From: Nitrospirae bacterium RBG_16_43_11
Lineage (GTDB): Bacteria; Nitrospirota; 9FT-COMBO-42-15; HDB-SIOI813
Length of the DNA: 6,291 bases
Assembly: GCA_001805165.1 (NCBI GenBank)
Contig: MHEI01000029.1
Span: 1-6,291, forward strand
Direction of reading: 5' to 3'
A program made the position numbers and the translations under genes. Under the pieces are notes generated by a model. That model had not been told where the DNA came from, made no database searches, and worked only from the letters and a program-made list of their open reading frames with translations. Position 1 is the first letter of the stretch, and every line of letters starts with the position of its first letter. Shown here piece by piece: positions 5,716-6,291 of the stretch.

Positions 5716-6291
5716 TATATTAAACAACTTAAGCCTTCTTTCTGCAGACACAAAATATATTGTAACAACAGCAAAAAAGAGTGAAATACAGACCGTTGAC
5801 CAGGCTGCAATCACCGGATGGATAAATCCCTCGACTGCAAGGATCTCAAAGCCGGTGTCCAGTATGTAGTAGATGAAAACAATAACAATGCTTAATATGA
5901 AGCCTGCAAATCTGCTTGAAAATGTGGTCATTATACCTATGGGAGTGCCGAGAAGTCCGAGTACCAGTGCAGCAGCAGGCAATGAAAACTTCTTATAGTA
6001 CTCCATCAGCAGCCGCCTGTATTCCCGTACCTTCCCCTGTTCTTTCTTCTCTTTTATTTTCATTTTCAATTCCGTAAGGCTTAAACCCCATTTCTCCTTT
6101 ACAAGTCTCACACTCTCAATGGACTGAACTGAATCCAGTCTTAAGAAATATGTTGAAAACGTGACCATTTGATATTTACTCCTGTCATCAGATTCAAAGT
6201 AAATATGACCATCCTGAAGCCTCAGGAACAGGTTGGATGTTGCAGGGTCATTGAGGATGTTACCCTGTCTTGCAGTAATAATCTTTGAGTC
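5698..6291 (-). CDS. lptF: LPS export system permease LptF, C-terminal part (runs off right edge)
   Basis: The last 197 residues of the protein; the frame is open to the window edge, so the ATG at 6168-6166 is internal. Visible residues 1-60 are the end of the periplasmic beta-jellyroll region (including ITARQGNI and the strand pair LFLRLQDGHIYFE). A charged, Lys-rich stretch (about 64-95) leads to the strongly conserved family segment EYYKKFSLPAAALVLGLLG (97-115) with PIGI (117-120). Three membrane helices follow (about 103-121, 129-149, 159-181), and a short basic tail ends the protein. LptF pairs with LptG in the LPS-extracting ABC transporter. Its stop TGA overlaps the lptG start in an ATGA junction, typical of translationally coupled subunits made in equal amounts. 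Confidence 0.9.
   Translation of the reverse strand, partial: DSKIITARQGNILNDPATSNLFLRLQDGHIYFESDDRSKYQMVTFSTYFLRLDSVQSIESVRLVKEKWGLSLTELKMKIKEKKEQGKVREYRRLLMEYYKKFSLPAAALVLGLLGTPIGIMTTFSSRFAGFILSIVIVFIYYILDTGFEILAVEGFIHPVIAAWSTVCISLFFAVVTIYFVSAERRLKLFNIISRGK

Noticed and set aside
6166..6168. ATG as the start of a short 156-residue protein
   Set aside because: The frame stays open upstream to the window edge and its 41 extra residues match the LptF periplasmic domain, so this Met is internal.

Overview
The window comes from a diderm (Gram-negative-type) bacterium. It carries an lptF-lptG pair, whose products are the membrane part of the LPS exporter, and a lipoprotein with a textbook lipobox. 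Base composition is moderately AT-rich by eye, and all genes look alike in style. The lineage cannot be fixed from sequence alone. A Nitrospirota- or Desulfobacterota-like environmental bacterium would fit, but that is a weak inference.

Layout: (1) Positions 1-343, minus strand: the start of a TPR lipoprotein that runs off the left edge. (2) 322-1806, minus: a full-length FGGY-family protein with a glycerol-kinase scaffold, whose stop overlaps the lipoprotein start by 22 bp. (3) 1807-2016: a divergent intergenic region holding a good sigma70-type promoter for the FGGY gene, a palindrome inside that promoter, and two direct-repeat boxes 32 bp apart. (4) 2017-4626, plus: an 869-residue membrane-anchored CHASE4-PAS-GGDEF-EAL cyclic-di-GMP protein. 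(5) 4613-5701, minus: lptG, overlapping the end of the c-di-GMP gene tail to tail by 14 bp. (6) 5698-6291, minus: the C-terminal part of lptF, joined to lptG by an ATGA overlap and running off the right edge.

The genes form three transcription units: lptF-lptG (minus), the c-di-GMP gene (plus), and FGGY-TPR lipoprotein (minus), the last two being divergent. The c-di-GMP protein should sense an extracytoplasmic signal through CHASE4 and make and/or break c-di-GMP. LptF and LptG export LPS.

The most unusual item is the FGGY protein. It aligns along its whole length with glycerol kinase and keeps scaffold signatures, yet nearly every catalytic and nucleotide-binding motif is changed. It may be a pseudokinase, or an enzyme with altered chemistry, and it is coupled translationally to a surface-type lipoprotein. 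No RNA genes, CRISPR arrays or intact mobile elements were seen.
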